Below are positions 34,987-45,535 of a DNA stretch of 64,000 nucleotides, in pieces. Every line of letters begins with the position of its first letter. Position 1 is the stretch's first letter. The translations under genes and the position numbers were made by a program. Source of the stretch: Siphonodentalium dalli. Its lineage: Eukaryota > Mollusca > Scaphopoda > Gadilida > Siphonodentaliidae. Where the stretch lies: NCBI GenBank assembly GCA_032622095.1, contig CP136064.1:179088011-179152010 (forward strand), read 5' to 3'. The notes beneath the pieces were generated by a model that was given only the letters and a program-made list of their open reading frames with translations, did not search any database and was not told the origin of the DNA.

Positions 34987-35467
34987 AGGTACTCAGTCCG
35001 ATCAGAAGCTCCTAAATTACTATTTCTTTGGCATCAGGGGTAAAAAATATTTGATTCGAGTTGAGGAACCCACCCATCAAAGCTCAGAGTGATCAGATAT
35101 CAATTTTTCAAGTTTGTTATTTCATTTGTTTGTGGCCCAGAAACACGCCATCAAAAGGATGGTCTCGGTCAAAATTGCGGATGAAGATGGATAACTCTAA
35201 AAACAAGTGGTAATACGGCCAAATTTCGTGATTACTCAAGTGGCAGTATTACACTTGTTTTTAGAGTTATCCATCTTCATCCGCAATTTTGTCCGAGACT
35301 ACCTTTTGACGGCGTGTTTCTGTGCCACAAACAAATTAAATAATCGATATCTGATCACTTTGAGCTTTGATGGGTGGGTTCAGGACTCGACTCGAATCAA
35401 ATATTTTTTACCTCCAAAGCAAAGAAATAGTAATTTAGGAGCATCTGATCGGATTGACTACATTTAA
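34983..35467. mobile_element. family E element, copy 2, near-complete fold-back
   Basis: TTAAAGGTACTCAGTCCGAT to ATCGGATTGACTACATTTAA. Long arms meet around 35218-35258; ACTCTAAAAACAAGTGGTAA pairs with its inverse ACTTGTTTTTAGAGTTATCC. The left TTAA (34983-34986) is shared with the preceding family F element. About 485 bp. Confidence 0.8.
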
Positions 35468-36116
35468 ACTTTCTGATCATTTTGTTTATATTATGAAATC
35501 ATATCTGAAAATGATGACTCATTGTTAAAGCTCTGAGAAAACCACAAGCCTGAAAATGCTTCTGGGATTGTATTTGTCACATAGCTAGCCCCTAAATCCA
35601 GCCTCATATTTTTAATAAGACACATGTCTATTATCGGCACTTGCAGTGACGTGACGTAAGATCTTAGCACAATGATATATCGATGTCAATTCCAGTACTT
35701 TATTATTTATGTTAATTAGAATATAATTAGAATATCTTATTTGTGTTGGGTTATTTAGTGCTGACTTGAGAAAAACGTGGGTGATAAGGGTGGTTGAACA
35801 ATTTTGCCAACATGAAAAGACACATTTAAAATGGAACTATATTTTGTTTTGAAGGTATCTTTACTTCCTCTTTGGCTGTGATAAGGAAACCAATATTAAT
35901 TTTGTTTAACCCCAGCTGTTTCGACATACTTTTTTCTTTGCTAAAATGTTGTTATGTGATAAAACGGATATCAAATTTGTCGCAATTCTATTCAAAATTT
36001 CTTAACCTCGTCCAGTGCCTCATCCACTAAATTTGATTTGAGCCTCGATTCAAATTTAGAGCACACAGCTAATAAATTTCATATAGAATTGCGACTTATT
36101 ATAGACCCTCTATATA
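35468..36116 (+). other. intron 12, non-repeat part
   Basis: No exon or recognised repeat seen. Confidence 0.5.
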
Positions 36117-36374
36117 TTACTATGACTGGAGCTTTCTGTAATGTTGCAAAAACCCTGTTCCAATGTATTCTCTTATACATGCGAGTCTCCCATAGGGAGC
36201 TTCGCATATGTAAGAGTATACATTGGCCTAACAATAGTTACCTTGACCTAGTAAGTCAGTGCAGTCTCTTTATATATGAGAGGCTCCCTATGGGAGACTC
36301 ACATATATAACAAAATGCACTGGCACAGGATCTTTAATGCTGCACCAGCACAACTGCCGTCATGAAAGGGTTAA
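36117..36374 (+). mobile_element. family B palindromic element, copy 6
   Basis: TATGACTGGAGCTTTCTG to CATGAAAGGGTTAA, two hairpins with the linker TAACAATAGTTACCTTGACC. The left TTAACCC is missing. Ends 45 bases before exon 13. Confidence 0.78.
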
Positions 36375-36419
36375 TAAAACTAAGAATGTTAACTTTTTTT
36401 GCTTTCGTTTATCATATAG

Positions 36420-36542
36420 GTGCCACATTGTCAACATAAAGATGAGCTGTCTTCACACGTGGAGAGGATTCCATCTTCTTGTCTGAAACTACAATCAAAC
36501 ATTAAATCACCGACATTTGGCAAAACTCCAACATTCAATAAG
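36420..36542 (+). CDS. CTNNAL1: alpha-catulin exon 13
   Basis: Forty-one codons, VPHCQHKDELSSHVERIPSS then CLKLQSNIKSPTFGKTPTFN and K. It follows the superfamily pattern V...KDEL...V.RIP..C..L, as in human LKDDDKLMLLLEINKLIPLCHQL. The acceptor is TATCATATAG (ending 36419) and the donor GTAAGA at 36543. The upstream intron ends with a family B palindrome (to 36374) 45 bases before the exon. The serine/threonine/proline-rich tail (SPTFGKTPTFNK) is longer than the human linker. Confidence 0.92.
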
Positions 36543-37874
36543 GTAAGAGTAGTAGTTAGTACGACCAATTCAGTAAGATGTGTTCTATCATGAATATTTA
36601 TGAAATGAACGGTGATTAAATGTGGTCATGGGATTTTGACCTCGAGAAAAATTAAACAAACTGCTGCATGAACCTCATTGTGGAGTTTGCTAAATTTTTA
36701 TCGCAGTCAAAAACCATGACAACGTTAAATAAATATATATTTGGTTAAATAAATAAAACTACTCAGGCACCATCCTTGTTACCCAAAGGGGGCCACAATA
36801 GTAATGATTATATTCCAATTTATCTAGAATTTTCAAAGAGTTTAAAATTTCATCTCTAATTTATAGGATTTACAGGATAAATTGTTTAGATTATTAATCC
36901 TCCAACTCCTGAAGGTGATTCAGGGTATACTGTCGGGCTCCGTCCTGTCAATCCGTCCGTCCCCCCTCAAATCCCGATCACAGAGGAGGTTTGTCCGAAA
37001 CTGTACTGTTAAATCTAGGGAATGAGCACCTAATATAATGCCAAAAAAAATTAAGAAACTTTATATTTAAAATCCAAGTGTTAGGGAAAAACGTTATTCA
37101 CCACCAAAACACCCCAAACCCCCCCCCCCCCCTCCCAAAACCAAAATGATAGCCTCTTAAAACATATTTAAAAATGACAGTGATATATGAGAAGTAAGGA
37201 CTGAAAATAATTATTCCAGTGCTTGTGATCATCATATCTCCCTATTTGGAGCAAATAAAGAAACATAATCGCCATTCGCCACCCTCGTGGCGAAAATATC
37301 CTAAATATAGTATCATAATCGCTATTTGCCACCTGGGTGCCGAATAGTTGTAGCTCCAGTAACAATAGTCAGACTTGAATGTATTATTTGGAATGCTAAT
37401 GGACCACGGTTGATTGAAGAATACCGGCATGTCTTGTCCATGTCTTTTTGTCAGAGTTGTTGCCCTTGTTGGAAATAGCTAGATTCTCCGTATTTGCTTC
37501 ACATCCACTTGTATAACATTGTTACTCATTAGTACCAACAGCTGGATTTGAAATATCTTTGGAATTGTCAATATCAGTGAAATGATACAATGGGTTTTAT
37601 CCATTAATTTCCCAGAGGGACAGACCTTCTTGGATTTAAAAAATTTGAATTTATTTTATCCATACAAATATTCTGTTTTACTCACGCTCTAAACTGAGCA
37701 TCGGGGGGCATATGCCACACTTGGCGTTGCACTTGTTATGAAAGTTATAGGATGTTATTCTATAAAATATCAATTAATCCATTAATTTATAGGCTACATG
37801 AGAAGAAAATAAAGGCCACCATAATTCAATACACCTCCCCCACAGACCTCCACATCATCAAGTTTTCTATAAAA
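36543..37874 (+). other. intron 13, first part
   Basis: No exon. 36900-37000 looks like the start of another (GTCC)-type repeat (GGGTATACTGTCGGGCTCCG, TCCGTCCGTC), and a C-rich run lies at 37119-37135. Around 37250-37350, TCGCCA(T/C)... CACC.(T/G)GGTGGCGAA is repeated about 60 bases apart. Nothing else recognised. Confidence 0.45.
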
Positions 37875-38257
37875 ATGCACAATCCGAATTAACGCTCCTA
37901 AATTACAATTTCTTTGGCTAAGGGTGTAAAAAATATTTGATTCAAGTTGAGGAACCCACCCATCAAAGCTCAGAGTTATCAGATATATTTAAATCTATTA
38001 TTTTTCACCACCTAGAATATTTGGCAGCCTGGCAAATATTTGACGAATGCCGACCGACTGACATACACTTGATACAAAATTTAGTTGAATAAAATGTTGA
38101 TATATAACACTTTTTGGACAATTTTATACGATGTTGACAGTGCTCAGCACTATTTTGGTCAATTAATCGATTCTGATAACTGAAGCGGCATTTCAAGAGA
38201 TGTTGTTGTTGGTATTTGATGATATGGGGACCATCAAATCGGATTGTGCACCTTTAA
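37875..38257 (+). mobile_element. family E element, copy 3
   Basis: GCACAATCCGAATTAACGCT to ATCGGATTGTGCACCTTTAA. Carries GAGGAACCCACCCATCAAAG as in copy 2. The left TTAA is mutated. Confidence 0.65.
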
Positions 38258-38390
38258 ATATTAGCCTGTAAATTCAGGTATTTATAGGAGTCCTTAGACT
38301 GGGCCTAATATGAAATAATTTCATTGAGTTTTAACTCAGCACATTTGAGTGAAATTCTGACCCTGTCCTGAAATCAGTCCATGACCTCAA

Positions 38391-38770
38391 AACTCCACTC
38401 AGAGAATCACAGCACAGATGTTCATGACCTGATTCCCTGACACCTGTCAATCACAGGCCAAATCATGGACAATTCCGTGCTGATGACATCACACCAGGTG
38501 GCTCAGAGCACAGATGGTTGACCCAATTCCCTGACACTGGTCAATCACAGGGCTATCATGGAAAATTCCAGGTGGCTGAGACATCTGGCATCTGATAGTC
38601 ATCCAAAAATTAGATGATGTCATCAACATGGTGCTGATTACTGAAACTGATGTCATCTGAAACTTGTGCTTTGGACTGAAAATAACATCTGTTGGCATTT
38701 GACACCTGTCAATCAACTGAAACTCACAAGGCACCAGGTGTTCTGTTTCTGGACACTTGCAGCCAAACAT
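38391..38770 (+). repeat. diverged short repeats around CCTGTCAATCACAGG
   Basis: CCTGACAC(C/T)(T/G)GTCAATCACAG occurs at about 38436 and 38530, and ACACCTGTCAATCA again near 38700. ACCAGGTG occurs at about 38493 and 38733. Possibly one decayed element; no family assigned. Confidence 0.4.
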
Positions 38771-38977
38771 GAAAATTGTCTGTATTCCAGGTGTCTCAAA
38801 ATCAAAACTCTACAGAAAAATCATTGTGGGTCATAATCTTTGAAAAAAACAATAAAAGAAAGGACCACTATATAAATATAGTTTCTGTGTGGCCCACTGA
38901 TATAGTTTCTGTGTGGGGCATTTCCAAACCTGGTCAGCTTGTGCTTTATTGGTCTACCTGTGTATTTTGTTCAAACT

Positions 38978-39285
38978 GATTGTTCCCCAAAAAATTAATA
39001 TTCAGGGGACAACATAAATGACCTCCATCCATCAGTCCATGTGTCTGTCACACATTAAGTGTACCTTCATTGTGTAATCAACTCCTGCCAGTTTCAAATG
39101 TTGAGAATTGAAACTTAAGGATATTGTTACCAATATATTGCTGATGTGCAACATGTATATGGATGACAGAAAAAAATAAAATTCTAAAGGGTTATTTTCC
39201 TTTCTTTCTTTTTTACCAAAGTTTGATTTTTTTTTTTTACAAAAAGCCAACCTCCAAAGAAAACCATTTTTTTCCGGGGGATGTG
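38978..39285 (+). mobile_element. element with GTTCCCC / CGGGGGA ends, partial
   Basis: TTGTTCCCCAAAAAATTAAT, a second CAGGGGACAACA, CCATCCATCAGTCCATG, and right TTCCGGGGGATGTGTG. Resembles the 5841-6184 element in layout. Ends uncertain. Confidence 0.4.
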
Positions 39286-39595
39286 TGTTCGGCAATGTTT
39301 TATTTATCTATTATTTTGGTAGAACAAGCTGGTGCTATCAAAAGTAATAAATGGCCCACTAATATAGTTTCTTCATGTGCCACCTCATAGCCTGGTCAAC
39401 TGGTTCCAATATCATTGATATATCCTTGGTGTTGGTAGTCATATGGATGTAGCTATGATGTTGGTAGAACAAACTGATAGTAAATCTAAATGGTTCAAGA
39501 TAATGTCATTATTTATTTTGAGCGTCATTCTTGAATATATCTATATAGAATATATTTCAACAATGTCTGCAAATTGACTAGAAAAAGTCATTTAG

Positions 39596-39668
39596 TTAAC
39601 CCTTTCATGATGGGAGCTGTGCTGGTGCAGCATTAAAGTTCCTTTGCCAGTGCATTCTCTTATATATT
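39596..39668 (+). mobile_element. family B element, end fragment
   Basis: TTAACCCTTTCATGATGGGA through GCCAGTGCATTCTCTTATAT, then abruptly unrelated sequence. Confidence 0.7.
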
Positions 39669-39808
39669 TTCCAATATCTATGTACTTGATTGAAAAACAA
39701 GGATTTTTCTCCTTCAAAATATCCTCAATTTACTTTCTATAATTCTTGGAAAAAATTTAAAATATAATAATTGCCTGAGAACACATGTATTTATTTTTAA
39801 TGGCCTTA

Positions 39809-39905
39809 TTAACTCTTTCTTTACTAAATGGAATCTCCCATTCAGTTATAACATTATAATATTGGAATTGTCTATTCTTCATCTATAGGGATGTTCAGGA
39901 TATAA
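39809..39905 (+). mobile_element. family C element, left part
   Basis: TTAACTCTTTCTTTACTAAA through TCTATTCTTCATCTATAGGG. A matching right-end fragment (GGGAACTACTCATCATGAGT) lies at 41053-41090, so this may be one copy split by about 1.1 kb. Confidence 0.6.
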
Positions 39906-40106
39906 TATGATAATATGCAAGGCATATAGAACCCCGGTATGATGTTAATGGACTCCGGGATGATGTTAATGTGAAGAATCTTTCAAAGGATCATGTAAAC
40001 AGTCATGAAACTATATATGTCTATTTAGGCGTAACACTTTGTTACGAAACGAATGCTTGGCTAATCTTGTAGACTGTTTTGGATGCCAGTAGACTTAGAT
40101 ATGCCT

Positions 40107-40573
40107 ATATATGTGACCCGCCATATCAAATCCAGTCGGAAGTCGGGATTTTTTTACCCTGTGCCAATGCATTCTCTTATATATGCGAGTCGACCATAGG
40201 TCGCCTCGCATATATAAGAGAATGCATTGGCCAAACAATTTTTTACAATTTTAATAAATTGTTCTTGTATTCTTTAACAATTTTATAATTTCACCCATAC
40301 AGAGCCCCAGACAAACATGAGCAGAGGACACTCTTCTATGTGCTTCTATATATGTGTCGGGCTCCCTGCAGGGTAATGGATGTTTTTTTATTTTATGTCC
40401 TTTAAATTGTAAGAAACATTTATTTAAAAAACATGATAAAAAATTGTTAAGCCAATGCATTCTCTTATATATGCGAGGCGACCTATGGTCGACTCGCATA
40501 TATAAGAGAATGCATTGGCACACGGTAAAAAATTCCCGACTTCCGACTGGATTTGATATGGCGGGTCACATAT
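40107..40573. mobile_element. large palindrome: GACCCGCCATATC ends around a family B core
   Basis: Left ATATGTGACCCGCCATATCA, then AATCCAGTCGGAAGTCGGG, then the hairpin CCTGTGCCAATGCATTCTCT. The right half repeats all of this inverted, ending ATATGGCGGGTCACATAT. The spacer of about 215 bases is AT-rich. About 467 bp; the terminal type is different from families B and C. Confidence 0.75.
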
Positions 40574-41113
40574 GGTTTAGACATCGACATCGGCCTTGAC
40601 AATAAAAGCCTATCATATAATAATGTATCATATTGAATGTTATCCGATGTAATTAAGTCTATAATTAAGCATGCCACCCTCAGACCTAAGTTCCTCCCAA
40701 TACAGGCACATCATTGAATAGAAACCTGACTAGAAAGGAGGGTTCATAGGGACACGGATCAGTAAACCCTATATAAATGTCACTTATTATAGTATAAATT
40801 GAAGCGTGTCTGCGTATATATAGGTCAAGTCTAGTGAGGCAAAATCAGTTGTCCGGAGACGACATGACAAGTGCAGATTCTGGCCTGCAAAGACAAATGA
40901 CCATGTCATGACGTCATAACTGTTTTTCATTAAGTTAAGGAACAAAATTGATCCAATATGAAAATATTTAATTATAATACCTATTTTATAAATAAATTAT
41001 TCAGTTGTTCACTATTACATATCAGTAATTGTGAAGTAGCAAATTTTCTTAAGGGAACTACTCATCATGAGTATTTTCTAAAGGGCTAATCTAATTTTTA
41101 TATCATTTTCCAG

Positions 41114-41197
41114 GTTGATGGTGCAATACAAGAAACTAAAAATCTGATGAACATCATCGCCAAGGTTGTGACTACTTGTTTTGTTTGTGCTACAAAG
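41114..41197 (+). CDS. CTNNAL1: alpha-catulin exon 14
   Basis: Twenty-eight codons: VDGAIQETKNLMNIIAKVVT then TCFVCATK. It is equivalent to human VDKCITKTRSMMALLVQLLSLCYKL, the last helix of the conserved core. The acceptor is ATTTTCCAG (ending 41113) and the donor GTGAGC at 41198; both are phase 0. Confidence 0.93.
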
Positions 41198-41416
41198 GTG
41201 AGCTCACACATATGTGCTTTTCAAAGAGAAGGAACTCATATTCATAGCTAAATTTTCAATGATGTTTTATTTTAGAAGTTACAAAGTATTTATTTTTTTA
41301 ATGAATATTGAACGAATGATCAGATTCCACAAGTCATCTCATTACTTGGTTGATGACTGGAGTTTTGTTATCGATAACGCATCCCGCTAGCAGACAGGTT
41401 AAGACTACTTCAGTTT

Positions 41417-41755
41417 TTAGCTCAACTTGACAATGTAAAGTTTGAGCTATTGCCGTGGGTTGGTGTCCACTGTCCGTCCATGCATCCATCAACAATCTAC
41501 TTTGGCACACCCTACAGGGCACATCCCTCATCTGATCATCACAAACTTCATATGGATCTTCGGGGTGACCTCTCGATAGGAGCCATCAATTTAAAAAAAA
41601 AACATGGCTGTCAGCAATCTTGGGTTTCAAATTTAATTTCATCAGCACACCCTGCAACCCACATTTATTGGACAAATATTTATGATCACCTCTTGATGGG
41701 AGCTATCAAATCTTTACCGATTTTCAATGAAAAACATGGTGACCGGCAGCCATTT
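41417..41755 (+). mobile_element. family D element, left part, copy 4
   Basis: TTTTTAGCTCAACTTGACAA with AATGTAAAGTTTGAGCTATT, CCGTCCATGCATCC, then two monomers (AAACATGGCTGTCAGC, GATAGGAGCCATCAA). It breaks off where the next element begins. Confidence 0.65.
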
Positions 41756-41756
41756 T

Positions 41757-42440
41757 TATGTTTACCCATACCATGTATGGTAAACATAGTGTCGTTGTCC
41801 GGATTGACCACTCGTCGTTCGTCCGTCCGTCCGTCCGTCCGTCTGTCCGTCCGTCTGTCCGTCCGTAGACACTTTACGTGTAATGCGATAACTCAAAAAA
41901 ATTTTACCTGATCAAAACCAAATTTTGTATATGGGGTTTTCAGCCCCAAATACAGATCGAGTTCGAATATGGGTTTGATCCAACTTTTTTGTACAGAGTT
42001 ATGGCCCTTTTTCGACTTAGAATTCACGCATTCTGCCATAACTCGAACATTTTTTATCTGATTGGAACCAAATTTGGTATGTGAGTTTCACAGCCCAAAA
42101 TACAGATCGAGTTCGAATATGGGTTTGATCCGATTAATTTTAAAGGAGTTATGACCCTTTTTCGAAACAAAATTGAAAAATTGAATCGATTTTTTTTTTA
42201 ATTTATTTTTAACTTTTATAATAATAATAAAAAAAATGTCATTGACATTGTCATTTGTTTTCATTTAGATATTGATGATTATGATAAAAAGATTTCCAAT
42301 GTGTCCCTTTAATTTTTTTAAATAAGTTAAAAAAAATTGAAAAACTAACACCATTATAACTCTGCCAAGGGTACCCCGAATCACCACACCAAATTTGATT
42401 AAATCGGTCCAAAATCTTGTGTTATGTACTGGTAAATCTG
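41757..42440 (+). mobile_element. (CCGT)n-bearing element
   Basis: Starts with the hairpin TTTACCCATACCATGTATGG TAAAC, then (CCGT)n at 41821-41865, then two diverged units of AGATCGAGTTCGAATATGGG (about 41957 and 42105). Contains TGTCATTGACATTGTCATT at 42238-42256, similar to a family D end. The right boundary is uncertain. Confidence 0.5.
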
Positions 42441-43049
42441 TTTGGAGCAACATTAAATCCAATTCACCAATTGCCTTTGGACTTATGCCAATGTGCAAAT
42501 AATCTGATACATAAGGCTATGGCATCTAATTTAAAATAAAGATTCAACAATAAACATCACATGCTATTAACAGTAGACATGGACATCTGTGCTGCTATAT
42601 AATTGATATTAATGGGTCAGTGGTGAGGTTGCTTATCTGTATACTAGGACACATTATTATTGTAAACTTAAATTGGACTCTCTTAACCCAAGTATTCCAT
42701 GTCCAGGTCACACCTACACATTTAACCCATGGGCTTGCTGGCTGTGGCGGTTTAGCATTACAGATTCTGTACCAGTGCATTCTCTTATATAAATGCCAGT
42801 GACCCATAAATTCCAATAATTTGTGTTATGTACATTTGTCTATAATAGTACATAACAGTATACTCTATAATTGAACACCAAAACTCTCATTTATCCGATC
42901 ATATTAAATTTTTATCGCCAAGGGATGGGTTAACATCTGCCGATCGTGATCGGCCTCTCGTTAATTTTATTCTGTCCATGGTTAATCCTTTGGTTTAAAC
43001 AATATTTAATTTGAACTAATACAGAACATAATTACATACAATAAATACA
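42441..43049 (+). other. intron 14, little structure
   Basis: A family B fragment (ACCAGTGCATTCTCTTATAT) sits at 42770-42792. No exon seen. Confidence 0.5.
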
Positions 43050-44207
43050 AAACATCCTGTTTAATCCTTTGGCACACCCTACAGACCACATCCCTCATCC
43101 GATCATCACCAAACTTCTTATGGATCTTTGGTGTGATCTCTAGATGGGAGCTATCAATTATTTCTGAAATTCATTAAAAACCATGGCCGCCAACAGCCAT
43201 CTTGAATTTTACCCTTTGCATGACTAAATCCTTTGGCACACCCTACAGGTAAGATCCCTCATCCTACCGTCACCAAACTTTCTTAGGATCTTCGGGGTGA
43301 TCTCTAGATGGGAGCCATAGATTATTTCTAAAATTCGTTAAAATACATGGCCACCAGCAGCCATCTTGGATTTCAAATTTGAATCCATCGGCACATCGGC
43401 AGACTGCATATATCGAAGAAATGTTTTGAAAATTTACATGCATGTTTAGGATTACCTCTAGATGGGAGCTTTCGAATTTGAACGATTTTCGATTAAAAAG
43501 ATGGCCGTCGGAAGCCATCTGGTATTTTTAAATTTGCATGACTAAATCCTTTGGCACATCCTACAGACCACATCCCTGATCCGATCATTGCCAAACTTTA
43601 TATTGGATCTTCAGGGTGACCTCTAGATGGGAGCCATCAATTTTTTACGAAATTTGTTGAAAAACATGGCTGCCAATGGCCATCTTTGATTTTACTCTTT
43701 GCATGACTAAATCCTTCAGGTCACATCTCTCATTCGATCATCACCAAACTTTATAAGGATCTTCGGGGTGACCTCTAGATGGGAGCCAACGATATTTTCC
43801 GAAATAAAAAAAAAAAAACATGGTCACCAGTGGCCATCTTGGATTTAACTTTTTTTTATGACTAATTCCTTCAGCACACCATACCGGCATTACATGCCAC
43901 ATTAATCATCCAAACTTCACATAGTTCTTTGGGGTCACCTCTAGATGGGAATTGTTCAATTCTTCTGAAATTCGTTAAAAAACGTGGCCACTTGCAGCCA
44001 TCTTGGATTTCACATTTGAATCCATCGGCACACCCTGCAGCCCACATTTATTGGAGAAATGTTTGAAATGAAAATAATATCAGTTACATAATACAATGCC
44101 TTTACTGAAACTTATTGACTTTCCTTCTTCATCATTCTATTGACTGCTCAGCATAAAATTATTACCCTCTCCACAAGTTGAGCTACAGTGTCATTGACAC
44201 TTTCATT
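43050..44207 (+). mobile_element. family D element, copy 5
   Basis: About seven monomers with TTTGGCACACCCTACAG, ACCTCTAGATGGGAGCCAT and CATGGC(C/T)GCCA. Right end CAAGTTGAGCTACAGTGTCA then TTGACACTTTCATT. The left end is missing. Monomers match those of copies 2 and 4 better than those of copy 1. Confidence 0.65.
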
Positions 44208-44361
44208 GAATTGTGCACATATACATACTTGTATGTTATGGCATGGAAGGCAGTTGATTGAATAGAGAAACTAACAAAGTCTATGCTAATATGTTTATAT
44301 AAACATGTATGGTGTGTTTACAAGATCTGAATTAGGGTAATTTTTTTTTCTTCAAAGCTGG

Positions 44362-44490
44362 GATTGACCCTTTCTATACTAATGGATTCTCCTATTCAGT
44401 TATAAAGTATACACTGCAATAATCTATTATTCATTTGGAGGGGTGTTCAGGTACCGGTAATAAAAGCAGACAACAGACAGAATAACAGTT
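44362..44490 (+). mobile_element. family C element, left part
   Basis: TTGACCCTTTCTATACTAAT, CAGTTATAAAGTATACACTG, TTCATTTGGAGGGGTGTTCA, AAGCAGACAACAGACAG. The right half is absent. Confidence 0.65.
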
Positions 44491-44828
44491 AATAATTTGT
44501 CGCGCATTAATAAATTGTATGTAACAAATATTAATAGATGGTATCATCATTTTACCTTTTTCTATCATGGTAAATGCTATATTATATTTGAAGACAGATA
44601 AATAGCAGAAACGTCAGATGATTAATCACATTCAGGGGTTCACTCATGTGTAAATATAGTATGTCTATTCAATGGAAGTCTGTTGTAGAAGAGTAACGGG
44701 ACTTTGGTCCAAAAACAGCATCAACCCAACCTATATCCCAAGCTGTTGTGGACTGAGAAGTCTATGAGTGGGGGATGAAAATTAATAAAAATTTGTATTG
44801 GGCCTTAGTGCATTTAATTTATTACCAA

Positions 44829-45084
44829 TTAATGATACCAGAATGGAACTGTCAGTACAATTAATGATACCAGAATGGAACTGTCGGTACAATTAGTGAT
44901 ACCAGAATGGAACTGTCAGTACAATTAATGATACCAGAATGGAACTACCGGTACAATTAATGATACCAGAATGGAGCTGTCAATACAATTAATGATACCA
45001 GAATGGAACTGTCGGTACAATTAGTGATACCAGAATGGAACTGTCAGTACAATTAATGATAACAGAATGGAACTGTCAGTACTG
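44829..45084 (+). repeat. 32-bp minisatellite, eight copies, next to the last-exon acceptor
   Basis: Units start TTA(A/G)TGATACCAGAATGG at 44829, 44861, 44893, 44925, 44957, 44989, 45021 and 45053, exactly 32 bases apart. Units 2-3 and 6-7 share the same variants (CGG then TTAGTG), pointing to a duplicated four-unit block of 128 bp. The array ends 15 bases before exon 15. Confidence 0.92.
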
Positions 45085-45099
45085 TTTATTTCTTTACAG

Positions 45100-45270
45100 T
45101 ATAACATAGATTACAGAACATCACCCGCAATCCTACGGAAACAGCGGCAAGATTTCTACACAAACGGGTTTGACTCAGATATTCCTGATGTGGCGCAGCT
45201 AGAAAGCATCAAGGCAAGCTCAGTGAATAGGGTGAAGGTTGCAAGCACAGGGAATTTATCAAGAACTTGA
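45100..45270 (+). CDS. CTNNAL1: alpha-catulin last exon, divergent C-terminal tail and stop
   Basis: Fifty-six codons plus TGA at 45268-45270. It starts YNIDYRTSPAILRKQRQDFY and ends VASTGNLSRT. This tail has no clear counterpart in human alpha-catulin. It is polar and basic, with no hydrophobic segment, and is probably disordered. The acceptor TTTCTTTACAG (ending 45099) lies 15 bases after an eight-copy 32-bp minisatellite. A family A fold-back repeat begins 63 bases after the stop, so the 3' UTR probably contains it. No single polyadenylation signal could be chosen. Confidence 0.9.
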   Translation, partial: YNIDYRTSPAILRKQRQDFYTNGFDSDIPDVAQLESIKASSVNRVKVASTGNLSRT

Positions 45271-45332
45271 TACTTGTATTTGTTTTGACTCTGATGCTGT
45301 GTCTATGTTCTGCATTAATCCAGCCAGTGAAA

Positions 45333-45535
45333 TACAGTAATGGCCTAAATAATCGATTCCTTAACCACAGCAGAATTATGGGTAATTTTTCTGGAATTAG
45401 TCGGAAATATGGCTTGTTGCCATTCATCGGATAGCTCTCAGTGAGAGCTTTCCGATGAATGGCCACAAGCCATATTTCCGACTAAATCCTGAAAAATTAC
45501 CCATAATTCTGCTAGGAGTCATTTATTTAGGGCAT
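45333..45535. mobile_element. family A MITE in the probable 3' UTR
   Basis: TACAGTAATGGCC start, full arms and GCTCTCAGTGAGAGC centre. The right end stops at AGGGCATG and lacks ATTACTGTA. It is bracketed by a diverged direct repeat of ATGTTCTGCATTA.TC.AGCC (45305-45330 and 45534-45559). It begins 63 bases after the catulin stop codon. Confidence 0.82.

Larger units (their letters stand above)
799..45270 (+). other. CTNNAL1: alpha-catulin gene (CTNNAL1 orthologue), 15 exons, 5' end outside window
   Basis: The conceptual product joins into about 729 residues that follow human alpha-catulin from its ITTLINHK segment near the N-terminus to the C-terminus. Alpha-catulin is a cytoplasmic helical-bundle protein of the vinculin/alpha-catenin superfamily. 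In mammals it binds the Lbc RhoGEF and dystrobrevin, and in C. elegans (ctn-1) it helps localise BK channels. Exon spans are 799-988, 6252-6427, 7382-7501, 9105-9194, 10688-10900, 11679-11882, 12727-12813, 14414-14572, 19521-19613, 23953-24119, 32315-32365, 34070-34330, 36420-36542, 41114-41197 and 45100-45270. All use AG/GT borders. The reading frame runs through every junction except for one missing base inside exon 10. The first coding exon(s) and promoter are not in the window. The family call is firm because conserved segments occur in the right order; the host taxon is inferred. Confidence 0.95.

Noticed and set aside
41450-41911. A 153-codon open frame, the longest in the window
   Set aside because: It spans family D monomers and a (CCGT)n microsatellite, giving an SVRPSVRLSVRL-like artefact; not a gene.
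44829-45084. A CRISPR-like or regulatory repeat array
   Set aside because: 32-bp units are directly adjacent with no spacers; a plain minisatellite.
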